Of a stretch of DNA of 64,000 nt, positions 55,108 to 63,884 are shown piece by piece. The stretch lies in the NCBI RefSeq assembly GCF_025452195.1, contig NZ_CP104972.1, positions 248,001 through 312,000 on the forward strand. The letters are read 5' to 3'. Within the stretch, counting starts at the first letter, position 1, and each line of letters begins with the position of its first letter. The notes below the pieces were generated by a model that saw only the letters and a list, made by a program, of their open reading frames with translations, had not been told where the DNA came from and did not search any database. Origin of the DNA: Phyllobacterium zundukense. Its GTDB lineage: Bacteria > Pseudomonadota > Alphaproteobacteria > Rhizobiales > Rhizobiaceae. Made by a program: the position numbers and the translations under genes.

Positions 55108-56115
55108 TTAGAGTTGTCTCATACGCGGTTCACTCGCCTCACTGCGAAGATACGCAGCGTAGATTTCCGGCAAATGCGTTATCAGATAGTGGCCGAACTC
55201 CGGCGCTGTTGCCTCGTCAACGATCACTTTCGTCTTGCCGTCGTTCTGCTCTATCCTGGCAAAGGGCACGCCTTCGCTGGATTTTAGCGGATAGATAGAG
55301 GGACCGGATTTCCGCTTCGGTGTCAGGCTTTTCAGGAGCAGCGCAAATCGCGCATCGCTGTCGAGCCGCATGAAGCGCTGCATATCCACCCGCTCCTTCC
55401 AGGATCCGGACGTTGCCTGCAGCAGCTGCGACAGCTGCTCCCAGCGTGGCCGGCCGACCTTGGGTGCAGCTCCGACCGCCTGGATCAAATCCAGCGGCAG
55501 CGAGTTGGCCACAGCGATCATGGTCGACAAATTGCCTTTATGAACCGACAGTGCCGCCATCAGCGCATGCCGCTCAATGCCGTGCGCCTCGAGCCGGGCT
55601 GCGAACAGAGCCCGCTCGATGAAGGACAGGTCCTTGCGCTCGAGGTTTTCCTTGCCCTGGGCAACGATCAGATCCTCATCGGAAAGATCGCGCACGACCG
55701 CTTTCACCGGGCGGCCGAGAGCCTGCAACGCGGCAAGGCGACGATGGCCATAGGCGACCTGATAGCGATTGTCGTCTTGCGGGCTGGGCCTGACCAGGAT
55801 CGGAACCTGCTGACCGTGCTCCTCGATACTTGCCTTCAGGTCGTCGAAATCCGCCGTATCGAGATCATCAAGGCGATCGCGAATGAACGAGACATCGATC
55901 AGATCAGGCTCGATGTCGATAACGTATTCGCCGGACTGAAGCTGGGCGCGCAGAGTCTGCGCATCCTCGGCATCGTCCGAAAGACTTTGCAGCGACAGGC
56001 CCATGGCTTTCAGAGAGCCGGACTTCTGCGCCGGTTTCGCCAGGCGGTGTTCGTTCTGCGACGCCTCGTTGATCGGCGTCATCATGGCTTTCAAGGCATC
56101 TCTGCGTTTGTTCAT
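55108..56115 (-). CDS. repB: Plasmid partitioning protein RepB
   Basis: RepB is the ParB-like centromere-binding protein. With the ATG at 56115, which overlaps the repA stop as ATGA, it has 335 residues. The ParB/Srx-type domain shows VPILVRPSPQDDNRYQVAYG and HRRLAALQALGRPVKAVVRD, followed by an ENLERKDLSFIERALFAARL helix-turn-helix region and a RepB C-terminal domain (RWEQLSQLLQ, VDMQRFMRLDSDARFALLLK). It partitions the replicon with RepA. I could not locate its parS sites by eye. Confidence 0.93.
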   Translation of the reverse strand: MNKRRDALKAMMTPINEASQNEHRLAKPAQKSGSLKAMGLSLQSLSDDAEDAQTLRAQLQSGEYVIDIEPDLIDVSFIRDRLDDLDTADFDDLKASIEEHGQQVPILVRPSPQDDNRYQVAYGHRRLAALQALGRPVKAVVRDLSDEDLIVAQGKENLERKDLSFIERALFAARLEAHGIERHALMAALSVHKGNLSTMIAVANSLPLDLIQAVGAAPKVGRPRWEQLSQLLQATSGSWKERVDMQRFMRLDSDARFALLLKSLTPKRKSGPSIYPLKSSEGVPFARIEQNDGKTKVIVDEATAPEFGHYLITHLPEIYAAYLRSEASEPRMRQL

Positions 56116-57335
56116 GGCGACCTGCCCCATGCTTCGCGCACCAGATCCTCAATCTCGAGATTGACCGCATTAAGGGCTTCGATGGCGCGGTCATAGGTGA
56201 CGCGGGTGAAATATTCGCGGCCGACCTCATAGAGCGTCTGTTTGGTCAGCCCCGCATCGGAAATGGCCGTCGACTTCAGCAAGGCGTTGGTCAGCACGCG
56301 CTCGCCGAACAGGCTCTTCATCAAGCCGACGATCTGGCCTTGCGGCCCGTCGCTCGGTTCATAGCGGGTTATGACGTAGCGGAAGAAATCATAATCTGCA
56401 TCGCCGCCCGCCTGCTCGACGACGTCGAGCAATCCTGCTGTCATGTGCAAAAACTGCGACATGGACGCTACGTCGAGCATTTGCGGATGGATGGTGACAA
56501 GGACACTGCGCGCCGCGCACAGTGCCGATAGCGTCAGGAAGCCCAGCGACGGCGGGCAGTCCAGCACAACAACGTCATAGCGATCATCGACTGTCGCCAG
56601 CGCGGCCGCAATGCGCGAGAAGAACAGCCGCTCGGCACCGCGACGCTTTTCAGCAAGGATGCGCGGCGTGTCATGCTCGAATTCCTGCAGCTCCAGATTG
56701 CCCGGAATGATATCGAGTCCATGAAAATACGTCTTGCGAATGATGTCGGCGAGGGGACGCTGCTGATCGTCATAGCGGATCGCGCCATAAATCGTGTCGT
56801 TGTCTTCCAGATCAAATTCCGGCTGGATGCCGAACAGGGCTGACAGTGATGCCTGCGGATCGAGATCGATCGCCAGCGTCCGATAACCGCGCATGGCAAA
56901 GTACTGCGCGACATGGGCCGCGGTCGTCGTCTTGCCGGAACCGCCTTTGAAATTGGTGACGGCAATGACCTGCATATGTTCATTGCCTTGACGAACCGGC
57001 AGATAGCTTTTCTTCGACTTGGCCAGATAGCGGCGAATTTCATGCACCTGCTCAAGCGAATAGAGCCTGCGCCCGCCGGATGTCTTTTCCGCTTCGGGAC
57101 CCTCGCCCGCCAATGACAAATGCCTGATATAAGCGTCGGTGATGCCGATGAGCTTGGCCGCCTCGCCGGAGGTGAATTTGCGCAATTCCTTCACGGCTGT
57201 CGGCGGAAAAGCGCGCGAGCGCAACTCTTGCAATTGGGCGCTGAGCAGGTCAGCATCCGCCTCAATCAGACGCGTCAGCGAGCGCACCTTCTTACCGGTC
57301 CGGTGACTCTGGTCTTTTTCAGCTGGAGACAACAT
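56112..57335 (-). CDS. repA: Plasmid partitioning ATPase RepA
   Basis: RepA is a ParA-type ATPase that partitions the replicon and represses repABC transcription with RepB. The 407-residue protein has an N-terminal MerR-like DNA-binding segment (FTSGEAAKLIGITDAYIRHL) and the deviant Walker A NFKGGSGKTTTAAHVAQYF. Further motifs are AIDLDPQASLSALFG and VVVLDCPPSLGFLTLSALCA. It is the first gene of the minus-strand repABC operon. Confidence 0.94.
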   Translation of the reverse strand: MLSPAEKDQSHRTGKKVRSLTRLIEADADLLSAQLQELRSRAFPPTAVKELRKFTSGEAAKLIGITDAYIRHLSLAGEGPEAEKTSGGRRLYSLEQVHEIRRYLAKSKKSYLPVRQGNEHMQVIAVTNFKGGSGKTTTAAHVAQYFAMRGYRTLAIDLDPQASLSALFGIQPEFDLEDNDTIYGAIRYDDQQRPLADIIRKTYFHGLDIIPGNLELQEFEHDTPRILAEKRRGAERLFFSRIAAALATVDDRYDVVVLDCPPSLGFLTLSALCAARSVLVTIHPQMLDVASMSQFLHMTAGLLDVVEQAGGDADYDFFRYVITRYEPSDGPQGQIVGLMKSLFGERVLTNALLKSTAISDAGLTKQTLYEVGREYFTRVTYDRAIEALNAVNLEIEDLVREAWGRSP

Positions 57336-57782
57336 ACACGCTCTAAATCCAATTTCTGCGATTAAAGCGTAAATTCAACTGAGTCTGCGTGAGTCGTCAA
57401 GCAATTAAAGGTTAACGGGAATTTTGCTGTGCGCAGCTTTATAAAAAGTTCCGCCTCATTCCCCGGCAGTATGCGTCGCTGATGGAAGCGCGCGCGGATC
57501 AAAACCTGTGTCTTCCTCATGGGGGCCACTCAATCGGTTGGCATGGATCAAGAGATGATCGTTGACGATGCGGGTCTGGAAAGATGCCTTGCAAAGTCGC
57601 ACGTACACAAAAATCCTTGGGGGCGACACCGATGTTCAAGCAGCGCCTTGATTGGTCAGCTGGTCAGACGGGCTGAAATTACAGCGTCACCGGGGTTGAT
57701 ACCACCTTGCGATTTCCTATCCCGATGCACTTTGCTGCTCGTCGCTTGCAAACCCCTGGCCAAACCAATCGCAAATGCTGGT
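57336..57782. other. Intergenic region upstream of repA
   Basis: About 450 bases separate repA from the amino-acid-transporter operon end. Apart from the possible repA promoter and a short GCTG/CAGC repeat near 57430, I see nothing recognisable. No parS-like 16-bp palindrome was found. The plus-strand reading frame crossing 57519-58307 is antisense to the binding-protein gene and is not a gene. Confidence 0.4.
57373..57400 (-). promoter_or_regulatory. Possible repABC promoter
   Basis: On the minus strand TTGACG (57395-57400) is followed 16 bases later by TTGAAT (57373-57378), which together make a fair sigma-70 promoter about 38 bases before the repA start. This is a visual match only. Confidence 0.35.
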
Positions 57783-58622
57783 TCAGTTCGACACCAGATC
57801 CGCACCGAACCATTTGAGGCTTATCGCTTTCAGCGAACCATCCGCTTCAATTACTTCGATAGCACCATTGAACCGTTCGGCAAGGTCCTTGTCCTGCTTG
57901 CGCAAGCCGATGCCGACCCCTGGACCGAAGAGGCCGCCCGAAATTCTCGGGCCGTAGAGCGCTGCCATCGCACCGTCCTTGGACTCGAGAAAAGCCTTCC
58001 AGACGGAGTAGTCTGCCAATCCAGCATCAATGCGGCCTGCAACCAGATCAAGATTCAGATTGTCCTGTGTATCGTATGTCCGGATATCAACGGCATCGCC
58101 AAAATACTCCCGGACGAATGCTTCGGCGTTCGTCGATCCCTGCACGCCGATGATTTTTCCGTTGAGTGCGTCCTTCAGGGCTTGCAGAATGCCTCTCTCC
58201 TCTTCCGCCTCGGACGAGAGATTGACTTTCAGATGGCTGGCCATCTCGGCAAGACCGAGCGACTTTCTGACAACGAAGTAATTGGAGGTCAGGGCATAGG
58301 GTTTTGAGAAGGCGATAACCTCCTTTCTTTTTTCGGTGATCGACATTCCCGCCATGATGGCATCGAACTTGCCGACGTTCAGAGCGGGAATGATACCGTC
58401 CCATGCCTGCGTCGCAAATTCGCATTTTAATTTGGCCCGCTCACAAAGCGCCGTGCCGACATCGATGTCAAAGCCCACGGGTTTTCCAGACGTGTCGACT
58501 GAATTCCAGGGTGGAAATGCGCCTTCAGTGGCGATCCTGATCGTTTTGCCGTCCTGGGCACGCGCCTGCCCCACAATCAAGGCAGCCAGAAGTAAAGACA
58601 GTGGTAGTTTGAACCTATTCAT
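57783..58622 (-). CDS. Polar amino-acid ABC importer binding protein
   Basis: The 279-residue periplasmic binding protein begins MNRFKLPLSLLLAALIVGQA with a signal peptide ending ARA. The family 3 pattern is clear: IRIATEGAFPPWNSVDTSGK, GFDIDVGTALCERAKLKCEF and the GMSITEKRKEVIAFSKPYA segment. The ligand is likely arginine, ornithine, histidine, lysine or an opine-like compound. It is the last gene of the transporter operon and starts inside the end of the Alr-like gene (8-base overlap), an unusual position for a binding-protein gene. Confidence 0.9.
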   Translation of the reverse strand: MNRFKLPLSLLLAALIVGQARAQDGKTIRIATEGAFPPWNSVDTSGKPVGFDIDVGTALCERAKLKCEFATQAWDGIIPALNVGKFDAIMAGMSITEKRKEVIAFSKPYALTSNYFVVRKSLGLAEMASHLKVNLSSEAEEERGILQALKDALNGKIIGVQGSTNAEAFVREYFGDAVDIRTYDTQDNLNLDLVAGRIDAGLADYSVWKAFLESKDGAMAALYGPRISGGLFGPGVGIGLRKQDKDLAERFNGAIEVIEADGSLKAISLKWFGADLVSN

Positions 58623-59805
58623 TGTGTGTCCCCTTGTCAGTTTGCCTTGCGCTGTAAATCCTCGGGATATGATCTCTGAGCTGCGCATAAAGGCCGACGA
58701 TATCGGTCCCCCAGAGGGCGGCGACTTCTTCATGGGTGATGGATTGATCCCCTTGACGGCCGAGCAGCACGACCTGATCCCCATAGCGAGCGTCTGGAAC
58801 ATCGGTTAAGTCGATACGCATGTGTTCAAGATGGGCGGGAGGCAGCAACCGGGCTCGCTGCCCCCGCACGAGGCCCACCGCGCCGCCTGGAATCTGCCTG
58901 GGAAGCCCGTCTCCCCAGCCCATGCCAATCACCCCGAGGATCCCCGGATTCTTCCCGAAAATGGTCGGCGCGGGTCCGAGGGAAGCATCGAGGCGCTTGA
59001 CCGAAACCAGGCTTGAACAAATGGATTTCAGTGCCGGGCGCAGCATGACCGGGCGGGTCGGCTTGTCGGACTCTGGAAGCCCAAAAAACAGCGCTCCTGG
59101 ATCAACGGCATCGAAGTCCATGTCCGGATGGTTTAGCACGCCCTCTGTACTGGTCATCATGACCACAGCGGGGCGCCAGCCGAAACCGCTGGCCTCGCGC
59201 AAGATCGCCTGCATTCGATCGAATTGCTTATTCGCATCTGAGCCTTGCTTGGTCGGCAGCTCGCTCATGTGGGCGTAAATGCCCTCGACTTGCACGTCGG
59301 CAAGACCTGCCGCTGCGGCCAGAAGTTTACCCGCGTCGAAAGGCGTGGCGCCAGCTCGGAAGAACCCAAGGTCGACTTTTATGAACACACGCGGTCTCGT
59401 GATGGCAGCCCGCCATTGCTCCAGCTCTTCAATACTCGAAACGCTGACGGTCAGATCAAGCGACTGAATTGTCGGCGCGGCCGCAGGCAGGGCACCCGGA
59501 TAGAGCAGAAGCTGCTGGGATAGGCCTTCCTGGCGAATAGCGATGGCATCGAGCAGAGAAGCCACCGCGAAACCATCGACACCCTCCTTGGCCAAAGCCG
59601 AAGCGACTGGCCCAGCGCCGCACCCATATGCGTTGCGTTTAAGACAGGCATAGACCTTGACGTGGCAAGGCAGATGGCTGCGGAGTTGCCGGTAGTTGTG
59701 GCAAATGGCATCAAGGTCGATCTCGTACCAGCAACCGCGCAACATTGCGGCGCTGGCCTGATCTGCAGCGCGTACGCCTGATAGGGGCACCGGAACGGTC
59801 CTCAT
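58615..59805 (-). CDS. Alanine-racemase-fold PLP enzyme with altered active site
   Basis: The 396-residue protein has the alanine racemase fold: CLKRNAYGCG (PLP Lys56), FIKVDLGFFRAG (Arg150), GIYAHMSELP (His179) and the C-terminal GTDIVGLYAQLRDHIPRIY. Two positions that define true alanine racemases differ. The Arg that contacts the PLP pyridine nitrogen is Asp235 (AVDPGALFFG), and the second catalytic base Tyr is Trp297 (GMGWGDGLPRQ). A different racemase, epimerase or lyase activity on the transported amino acid is therefore likely. It is encoded between the permease and binding-protein genes, overlapping both. Assignments follow remembered alignments. Confidence 0.75.
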   Translation of the reverse strand: MRTVPVPLSGVRAADQASAAMLRGCWYEIDLDAICHNYRQLRSHLPCHVKVYACLKRNAYGCGAGPVASALAKEGVDGFAVASLLDAIAIRQEGLSQQLLLYPGALPAAAPTIQSLDLTVSVSSIEELEQWRAAITRPRVFIKVDLGFFRAGATPFDAGKLLAAAAGLADVQVEGIYAHMSELPTKQGSDANKQFDRMQAILREASGFGWRPAVVMMTSTEGVLNHPDMDFDAVDPGALFFGLPESDKPTRPVMLRPALKSICSSLVSVKRLDASLGPAPTIFGKNPGILGVIGMGWGDGLPRQIPGGAVGLVRGQRARLLPPAHLEHMRIDLTDVPDARYGDQVVLLGRQGDQSITHEEVAALWGTDIVGLYAQLRDHIPRIYSARQTDKGTHNE

Positions 59806-60560
59806 GGTGCCACTTTCTGCGATGCGGATATTTTTGCGGCCGCCCTGACGCGTGATCGGCTGTTGTTCTTAAGTCCGGCGCGTTGCTGATGCTTTGCCAT
59901 ATGCCGTTCCAATCGGCCAAAGAGATGAACGATCAGGAATGTGAATCCGAGATAGATCAGGGCCGCCGCTATGAAGACCTCGTAAGGAGAAAAGGTCTGC
60001 GCCACGATCTTCCGCGCCGTGCCGGTCAGTTCCATGAGAGTGATGGTGCTGGCGAGAGAACTCGCCTTCAGCATCAAGACGACCTCATTTGCGTATGCCG
60101 GAAGCGCGAGCCGAAAGCCGGCAGGAAGAACGATCCGTCGAATGCGCAACGCGTAGGACATTCCGAGTGCTTTTGCAGCTTCGATTTCACCAGAGGGAAC
60201 CGCCCGAATTCCTCCACGCAAAATCTCCGTCGTATAGGCGCCGTTGTTCAGGGAGAATGTGATGAGTGCGCACCAGTAAGGCTCTCTCAATATACGCCAG
60301 GCGGCGCTTGAGCGTATCCACTCCAGCTGGCCGGCGCCGTAATAGATGAGAAATAGTTGTACCAGCAGGGGGGTGCCACGGAACACGAACGTGTAGAGGA
60401 GAATGGTATAGGAAAGAACGGAAGACGGCGATGTTCGCAACAGCGCAAGTGGAACCGCAATGAGAAGGCCGATGGCAACGGAAGCCGCCGTCAGTTGCGC
60501 CGTGAGCAGCATCCCTTCGAAAAGCAGGGGCAGAACGTCGACAATGAGGTGCAGGTTCAT
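59802..60560 (-). CDS. Polar amino-acid ABC importer permease (HisM type)
   Basis: The 252-residue permease begins MNLHLIVDVLPLLFEGMLLT and has about five membrane segments. FVFRGTPLLVQLFLIYYG and the EAA loop GEIEAAKALGMSYALRIRRI are typical of the His/Glu/Gln/Arg/opine family. A basic tail of about 30 residues follows the last segment. Its 3' end overlaps the Alr-like gene start by 4 bases. The start 60560 is preferred to 60611. Confidence 0.88.
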   Translation of the reverse strand: MNLHLIVDVLPLLFEGMLLTAQLTAASVAIGLLIAVPLALLRTSPSSVLSYTILLYTFVFRGTPLLVQLFLIYYGAGQLEWIRSSAAWRILREPYWCALITFSLNNGAYTTEILRGGIRAVPSGEIEAAKALGMSYALRIRRIVLPAGFRLALPAYANEVVLMLKASSLASTITLMELTGTARKIVAQTFSPYEVFIAAALIYLGFTFLIVHLFGRLERHMAKHQQRAGLKNNSRSRVRAAAKISASQKVAP

Positions 60561-60570
60561 GACAACACTC

Positions 60571-61248
60571 TCATTGCGCGAACCGCACGCCGCGATCGGC
60601 GCGTCGCTCAAGCCATGTCAGGCCGATCAGCGAAACGGAGGTGAACAACAGATAGAGACCGGCAGCGATCGAATAGAACTTCAGGGGGTCATGGGTTGAC
60701 CCCGCAGCGATACTGGTCTTGCGCATCAGATCTTCAAGGCCGACCACGGAAATCAGCGCCGTATCCTTAAGCAGTGTGAGCCAAAGGTTACCGAGGCCAG
60801 GCAACGCGTAACGCCACATCTGCGGGAGAATCACCAGGTGCCACACGCAAAACTTCGACAGACCAAGAGCCTGAGCCGCCTCAATCTGTCCTGAAGGCAC
60901 CCCCTGAATGGCAGCCCTGAAGACTTCGGTCGCGTATGCTCCAAAAACGATCGTCAGTGCAAATACGCCGGCGGCGAACGCATCGACCTCGACGTAGCGA
61001 CCGAACACCGTTGTCAGCGCAACGGTGCCGCCAAAGTACAGGATAAGAATGATGAGAAGTTCGGGAACACCGCGAACAATCGTGGTGTAACAGTCAGCGA
61101 GCCACCGGATAATCTGAAACCGGCTGCGTTTGGCCAAGGCTCCGCACAGACCGACGCCGATACCCAGCGCCAGACTGGTGACTGCTGTGCGAAGTGTAGT
61201 CAATGCGCCAAGGGCGATTTGATCGCCAAAGCCTTGCAATTCTGTCAT
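60571..61248 (-). CDS. Polar amino-acid ABC importer permease (HisQ type)
   Basis: The 225-residue permease has about five membrane segments with the family motifs TIVRGVPELLIILILYFG and GQIEAAQALGLSKFCVWHLV. It forms a heterodimer with the HisM-type permease encoded 10 bases downstream. Its ATG overlaps the ATPase stop by 4 bases (61245-61248). Confidence 0.9.
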   Translation of the reverse strand: MTELQGFGDQIALGALTTLRTAVTSLALGIGVGLCGALAKRSRFQIIRWLADCYTTIVRGVPELLIILILYFGGTVALTTVFGRYVEVDAFAAGVFALTIVFGAYATEVFRAAIQGVPSGQIEAAQALGLSKFCVWHLVILPQMWRYALPGLGNLWLTLLKDTALISVVGLEDLMRKTSIAAGSTHDPLKFYSIAAGLYLLFTSVSLIGLTWLERRADRGVRFAQ

Positions 61249-62054
61249 TGGCCACGTTCCCCGAAATGTGCCGACAGGAACTGTTTGAACCGCGGTGAGG
61301 AGGGCTTGCTGAAAAGTTGGTCCGGATTGCCCTCCTCTTCGACCTGTCCCTGATAGAGAAATACGACGCGGTTGGACACGTGATGGGCAAATCCAAGTTC
61401 GTGGGTAGCAATGAGCATCGTACGCCCTTCATCGGCGAGCGAGCGAATGACCTTCAACACCTCTCCGACCAACTCAGGATCCAGCGCGGAGGTCGGTTCG
61501 TCAAAGAGAAGGATGTCCGGTTGCATTGCCAGAGCACGCGCGATCGCCACCCTTTGTTGTTGCCCGCCGGAAAGATGAGCCGGATAAGCGTGACGTTTAT
61601 CGGCGAGGCCCACTTTCAGGAGCAACTCTTCTGCCCGAAGGCATGCCTCTTGTTTGGCGATGCCGAGGACCTGGACCGGTGCTTCAACAATATTTTCGAG
61701 GACAGTCTTCCATGGCCAGAGGTTGAAGTGCTGGAACACCATCCCCAGTCTGGCGCGCAGAGCGTTGACCTCCCGCCGGCGCGCCCGACTACCGCTCATT
61801 CTGACACGTCTCTCGGCGATCCAGATTTCACCTTCGCTGGGCTCTTCCAAAAAGTTCAGGCATCGCAGAAACGTGCTTTTTCCCGACCCGCTGCTTCCCA
61901 AGATGGAGATCACATCGCCGCGCTGCGCGGTCATGGAAATCCCTTTGAGGACCTCGAGCGTACCAAAGCGCTTCTTCAGATTTTTGACGCGCAGCGGGGC
62001 GTTCATATCAGAAATAAGGGGCTGAGATTTACCGTTATCCGATTGCGTATGCAC
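61245..62054 (-). CDS. Polar amino-acid ABC importer ATPase (HisP/GlnQ type)
   Basis: The 269-residue ATPase has Walker A LGSSGSGKSTFLRCLN, signature LSGGQQQRVAIARAL and Walker B DILLFDEPTSALDPE, with an intact H-loop (LIATHELGFAHHV). A GTG at 62054 preceded by GAGGG is chosen; an ATG at 62006 is the alternative. It is the first gene of the operon ATPase-permease-permease-Alr-like-binding protein. An AraC regulator gene lies 98 bases upstream on the same strand. Confidence 0.9.
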   Translation of the reverse strand: MHTQSDNGKSQPLISDMNAPLRVKNLKKRFGTLEVLKGISMTAQRGDVISILGSSGSGKSTFLRCLNFLEEPSEGEIWIAERRVRMSGSRARRREVNALRARLGMVFQHFNLWPWKTVLENIVEAPVQVLGIAKQEACLRAEELLLKVGLADKRHAYPAHLSGGQQQRVAIARALAMQPDILLFDEPTSALDPELVGEVLKVIRSLADEGRTMLIATHELGFAHHVSNRVVFLYQGQVEEEGNPDQLFSKPSSPRFKQFLSAHFGERGQ

Positions 62055-62152
62055 TGGAGACCCTCGTTTGTTTTTCGCGAAGATGCGACAGCAAACGCGA
62101 GGGTGCTTGCAGTAAATTGATGCAGGTGCGGGATCTGATCAGTAAATCATTG

Positions 62153-63049
62153 CTATGCTTTGCACGGCCAGCTGCCGCGATATGCCACGGGGGTCGTACC
62201 CACTTCCCGCCGAAAGGCATTGGAAAAATGGCTTGAACTGGAGAAGCCACATGACAGGGCGATATCGGTGACCGGCATCGAGGAATGGCGCAGAAAGTCC
62301 TTTGCCCGCTCGATCCTGCGCCGGATAATAAAGGCATAGGGCGGACAGCCAAGCGTTTGCCTGAACGCCCGGCAAAAGTGCGGAACGCTCAAACCGGCAA
62401 GGTCGGCCAGTTGTAAAAGCGACAAGTCAGCCGTGAGGTCGTCGTCAATTCTCTGAATCACCCGGTTAAGGTTCATCGGGGCGAGCCCGCCTTTGCGCAC
62501 AGAGGGCCGATATCTTTGCCTGCGCATCAGCTGGGCGAAGATTGTGGCCGTATAGCTCTCCACAAGCATGGCGCTGAGAGGATTGCGGTCACGCATCTCT
62601 GCGCCTATCCCGCGCGCTGCGTTGAGGATGATGGGATCCTCGAAGCCGAGATCCGGCGAAAGCGACGGTAGCGCGTCGAGCGGCACCCCGGCAAGAAGCT
62701 CTGCCACATGCGCCGGTTTGACCTGGATTGACAGATAGGCCGCTGTCGAGGCGCCGGCTTCCCAACCCCGCCAGCTGCATCCGGCGGGAACAAACAGGAT
62801 TGCGCCGGGCTTTCGGGGCACAAACCCGGCGTTCCTGCCATCTATGAAGTATTCACCGCGCTCGGAGTTGCCCTGCACATTGAGAAGGACAACGTGCCGG
62901 CTGGAGGTGATCGCCGTCTCCTCCTTGGCAAGCCCGCTGCGCCGGACAAGGTCGGCCTCCACGCGGTGCCAGGTCCTCTGCTCACGGGAGGTTGTCCGGC
63001 AGTCACCGACCTTGAAGGCAGGTTGTGGCCCGGAGATCGTCATGTTCAT
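62153..63049 (-). CDS. AraC-family transcriptional regulator
   Basis: The 298-residue protein has an N-terminal cupin-like sensor (HVVLLNVQGNSERGEYFIDG, VPRKPGAILFVPAGCSWRG) and a C-terminal AraC helix-turn-helix pair (LSLLQLADLAGLSVPHFCRA, PVTDIALSCGFSSSSHFSNA). It may control the amino-acid importer operon just downstream. Its start overlaps the XRE regulator gene stop as ATGA (63046-63049), so the two regulators are co-translated. Confidence 0.88.
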   Translation of the reverse strand: MNMTISGPQPAFKVGDCRTTSREQRTWHRVEADLVRRSGLAKEETAITSSRHVVLLNVQGNSERGEYFIDGRNAGFVPRKPGAILFVPAGCSWRGWEAGASTAAYLSIQVKPAHVAELLAGVPLDALPSLSPDLGFEDPIILNAARGIGAEMRDRNPLSAMLVESYTATIFAQLMRRQRYRPSVRKGGLAPMNLNRVIQRIDDDLTADLSLLQLADLAGLSVPHFCRAFRQTLGCPPYAFIIRRRIERAKDFLRHSSMPVTDIALSCGFSSSSHFSNAFRREVGTTPVAYRGSWPCKA

Positions 63050-63618
63050 CCCCGATCCTCATCGGATGCAGAACCCATCCGCCCTGCCCCATATGTGTCC
63101 GGTGCCCCGCTGTGCCCATTCTCAGTCTTCGGCGCATGGCCCCTCTTGTCCCCTTCCAAAGCAGAAAATTCTTCGCCAAGGGCAGCAATGAGCGAGGATA
63201 CGCGGCGGCGCGTGCGGGGAGGCAGCCGCATCACCCCTTCAATCAGCCGCCGCCCCTCACTGCTTGCTATGAATGTGATCCGCTCGTCGACCGGGAGCGA
63301 GGCCACCTCGCCCTCCGGCCTTGCATTGCCCGGCAGCCCTTCAAAGAAACGCCCGACGGGCACGCCGAGGAATGTCGCGATTTCAAACAGCATGGACGCA
63401 CTGATGCGGTTCTTGCCGTTCTCATATTTTTGGAGTTGCTGCGGGCTTACCTGGACAGCGCGGGCAAGCTCGGCCTGCGTTACGTCGGAATGGATGCGCA
63501 CGGCGGCAACCTGACGCCCGACATAAAGATCAGCAGCATGCGGAACCTCGCTCGCGGACGCTTGCGGGTAAAGCGGGTGCGGCCGCCTTTCCGTCAGCTG
63601 GATCTTCCGGTGCTGCAT
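63046..63618 (-). CDS. XRE-family helix-turn-helix regulator
   Basis: The 190-residue protein has a Cro/CI-type helix-turn-helix at about residues 34-90, with VTQAELARAVQVSPQQLQKY and NRISASMLFEIATFLGVPVG. The C-terminal part (LIEGVMRLPPRTRRRVSSLI) is the short extension typical of alphaproteobacterial XRE regulators. It overlaps the AraC gene and starts 3 bases after a tiny upstream ORF. Target genes are unknown. Confidence 0.85.
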   Translation of the reverse strand: MQHRKIQLTERRPHPLYPQASASEVPHAADLYVGRQVAAVRIHSDVTQAELARAVQVSPQQLQKYENGKNRISASMLFEIATFLGVPVGRFFEGLPGNARPEGEVASLPVDERITFIASSEGRRLIEGVMRLPPRTRRRVSSLIAALGEEFSALEGDKRGHAPKTENGHSGAPDTYGAGRMGSASDEDRG

Positions 63619-63621
63619 CTG

Positions 63622-63768
63622 TCACTCCCCGTAAAATGAAAGTCTCGCCGTACGTCCCGACTGAACCTTCGAATGATCCGCGGATCGGCAACTGAGCAAG
63701 AGGGTCTCGGCATCGAGGTCGACGGCCCATACCAAATCGGGTGACGGCACTTTGCGCTCGATGCTCAC
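63622..63768 (-). CDS. Tiny hypothetical ORF before the XRE gene
   Basis: A GTG at 63768 overlapping the preceding ORF stop (TAGTG) opens 48 codons that read MSIERKVPSPDLVWAVDLDA onwards. The stretch has coding-like composition and ends 3 bases before the XRE start. Alternatively it is the C-terminal part of a frameshifted gene that includes the next entry. I do not recognise it. Confidence 0.35.
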   Translation of the reverse strand: MSIERKVPSPDLVWAVDLDAETLLLSCRSADHSKVQSGRTARLSFYGE

Positions 63769-63884
63769 TATGCCCCGTTGATAACTGCCGTGTCCGGACC
63801 ATCTTCCGCGAGGTGCTGGGCAATGCATTTGGCAAGACGGCGCGGTCGCAAGTCGGCGGGCAATTCCCGTAAGATAACGGTCAT
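63768..63884 (-). CDS. Tiny hypothetical ORF at the right edge
   Basis: With the ATG at 63884 this ORF has 38 codons (MTVILRELPADLRPRRLAKC onwards, ending INGA). Amino-acid composition is protein-like. It is coupled to the following small ORF at 63768. The two could be one frameshifted gene. No function is proposed. Confidence 0.35.
   Translation of the reverse strand: MTVILRELPADLRPRRLAKCIAQHLAEDGPDTAVINGA

Noticed and set aside
53332..57782. parS centromere sites of the repABC system.
   Set aside because: I looked for 16-bp GTT-N10-AAC-type palindromes around and between the genes and found none convincing by eye.
57519..58307. Plus-strand open frame before the amino-acid importer end.
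   Set aside because: Most of it is antisense to the binding-protein gene; the free part (57519-57782) shows no family likeness.
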